Below, piece after piece: positions 28,313 to 29,190 of a stretch of DNA of 29,190 nt. The first letter of the stretch is position 1; every line of letters starts with the position of its first letter. The stretch is from Bremia lactucae (Eukaryota > Oomycota > Peronosporomycetes > Peronosporales > Peronosporaceae): assembly GCF_004359215.1 (NCBI RefSeq), contig NC_090615.1, forward strand, positions 4,780,999 to 4,810,188. Direction: 5' to 3'. Made by a program: the position numbers and the translations under genes. A model generated the notes under the pieces. It was not told the origin of the DNA and made no database searches. It was given only the letters and a program-made list of their open reading frames with translations.

Positions 28313-28340
28313 TTGTAGTCCGTCCAAGGACCACAGTTTC

Positions 28341-28368
28341 ATCATCTAACATGGACATGTTAGATGAT
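28341..28368. repeat. Perfect hairpin across the gag start of element F
   Basis: ATCATCTAACATG and CATGTTAGATGAT are exact inverted repeats (13-bp arms) separated by GA. The gag ATG at 28351-28353 is the last codon of the left arm. If formed in RNA, the stem would hide the start codon. Confidence 0.85.
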
Positions 28369-29190
28369 AATGGAAATACGCATCACGTTTCGCGTGATAG
28401 CTACTCCTTTCTAAGTGACATAGAAAGGAGTGCGGTCGAACGAATGAGTTCGACCGTAGTGAACGATGCCAACTTGGCCATGCTGTCCAGTTTGGACAGA
28501 GATGCCCTCCATTCAGCCATCGCCAAGTTTATACAACATGAACTTGACGAGGCGAAGGAGAAGGTAGCCTTGCTTAATCAGCAAGGCTCTCAAGAGGCAG
28601 AACTGTTGAGGTTACAGCAGGTAAAGACCCCTGTACCATGGGATGACGCACACGCGTCGTCGGGGAACCTTAACGATTGACATCTCTACGTAAAGGGGAG
28701 TCAAAGAAGACTTCCCCTAAAGATAGTTTGTCGAGCATGACGATTCCATAAGGGCTGTCACATCGTCGACAAGCAAATGCAAGTCGCACTTGCTCAGTCA
28801 AATTTGGCAGGTCGTGCCAAAATTTGGGAGTTGGGCCTTAAGTTGCGCGACCCATACGTCTTTGGGTCGCTAGAGGCTTTTAACACCCGACTCAAACAGA
28901 CGTTTGAACCACCAAGGGCTGAGTTCAGAGCTCGTTCAGAGCTTCTAAAACTCAAGCAAGGCAAGCGTGATGTTTCACGCTTATGCCCAACACATACGAC
29001 TCGTAGCGAGTTGTATCACGAACAACCCAGTTCATGAACACACGTTGATTACGGTGTTCATGCAAGGTCTTACGGATGGTCCCGTAAAGACCCACCTGTT
29101 CCGCTTGGAACTGGATACGCTTGAAGAAGCAATATCCGTTGCGGAACAGGAGGACTTTAGCTTGAGACAGGCTCAAGCTAGTTCGTCATC
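28351..29190 (+). pseudogene. Gag of element F (runs off the window)
   Basis: The frame from 28351 (MDMLDDNGNTHHVSRD, then a helical stretch with IAKFIQHELDEAKEKVALLN) is open for 109 codons and ends at a TGA at 28678. Reading resumes near 28777 with MQVALAQSNLAGRAKIWELG and RLKQTFEPPRAEFRARSELL, the capsid, which matches element D. Around 28970 an extra T (GATGTTTCAC against GATGTTCAC in D) shifts the frame. The capsid then continues with HTLITVFMQGLTDGPVKTHL and TLEEAISVAEQEDFSLRQAQ to the edge. The ATG at 28351 is chosen because it follows the primer-binding site by about 40 bases and opens the frame. Confidence 0.8.

Larger units (their letters stand above)
27990..29190 (+). mobile_element. 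Element F: Ty3/Gypsy retrotransposon of the D family, 5' part
   Basis: An LTR with a run of Ns, a primer-binding site and gag run to the window edge. Gag matches element D over 28760-29190, so D and F are two insertions of one family in the same orientation. F supplies the LTR and early gag that D lacks. Confidence 0.8.

Noticed and set aside
1..29190. Secreted effector genes (signal peptide with RXLR or similar motif), expected in oomycete accessory DNA
   Set aside because: No open frame combines a signal peptide with such a motif. All frames examined belong to transposons or have no features.
1..29190. CRISPR arrays, tRNA or rRNA genes, bacterial operons
   Set aside because: No regularly spaced direct repeats, no cloverleaf or rRNA signatures and no bacterial gene layout were seen. 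The short inverted repeats of D and F are unlike each other and not spaced as CRISPR repeats.

Overview
This window looks like eukaryotic, repeat-only DNA, most likely from a plant-pathogenic oomycete of the Phytophthora or downy mildew group. I infer this from the kinds of Ty3/Gypsy polyproteins present, their shared primer-binding site, and the mix with Copia, MULE and pogo-like debris. I found no host gene, no RNA gene, no CRISPR array and no bacterial-style operon. Every protein-coding stretch I could identify is a broken piece of a transposable element, and most have frameshifts, in-frame stops or internal deletions.

Layout, left to right. Bases 1-2257 are the 5' part of a minus-strand Gypsy element (A): reverse transcriptase (RT), protease-RT linker, gag and LTR. 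An integrase crumb lies at 2706-2803. Bases 3017-7633 are a structurally whole plus-strand chromodomain Gypsy element (B), with two LTRs, an exact 5-bp target-site duplication (CGATT), and remnants of gag, protease, RT, RNase H, integrase and chromodomain. A minus-strand Copia tail (7872-8600), a MULE transposase pseudogene (8890-9594), a possible helix-turn-helix fragment (9744-10034) and an AT-rich stretch follow.

Bases 10953-13639 and 13641-16327 are two copies of one 2687-bp block, differing at only five positions and separated by a single N. The block holds the C-terminal end of a pogo/Tigger-like transposase, a probable LTR plus integrase of a minus-strand Gypsy element (C), and the start of a plus-strand gag. 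That gag runs on from the second copy into a long plus-strand Gypsy element (D, about 16074-21606). D meets a minus-strand Gypsy element (E, about 21810-27941) tail to tail. A second member of the D family (F) starts with an LTR containing a run of Ns and continues in gag to the window edge.

The most unusual signal is not a gene. Elements D and F are packed with short perfect inverted repeats (arms of 6-13 bp, small loops) roughly every 50-100 bp, through coding sequence and LTR. Long-armed examples are far above chance. One 13-bp-arm hairpin covers the gag start codon of F. The LTR of A shows the same habit more weakly, while element B does not show it by eye. I saw no evidence for a new defence, biosynthetic or regulatory system.
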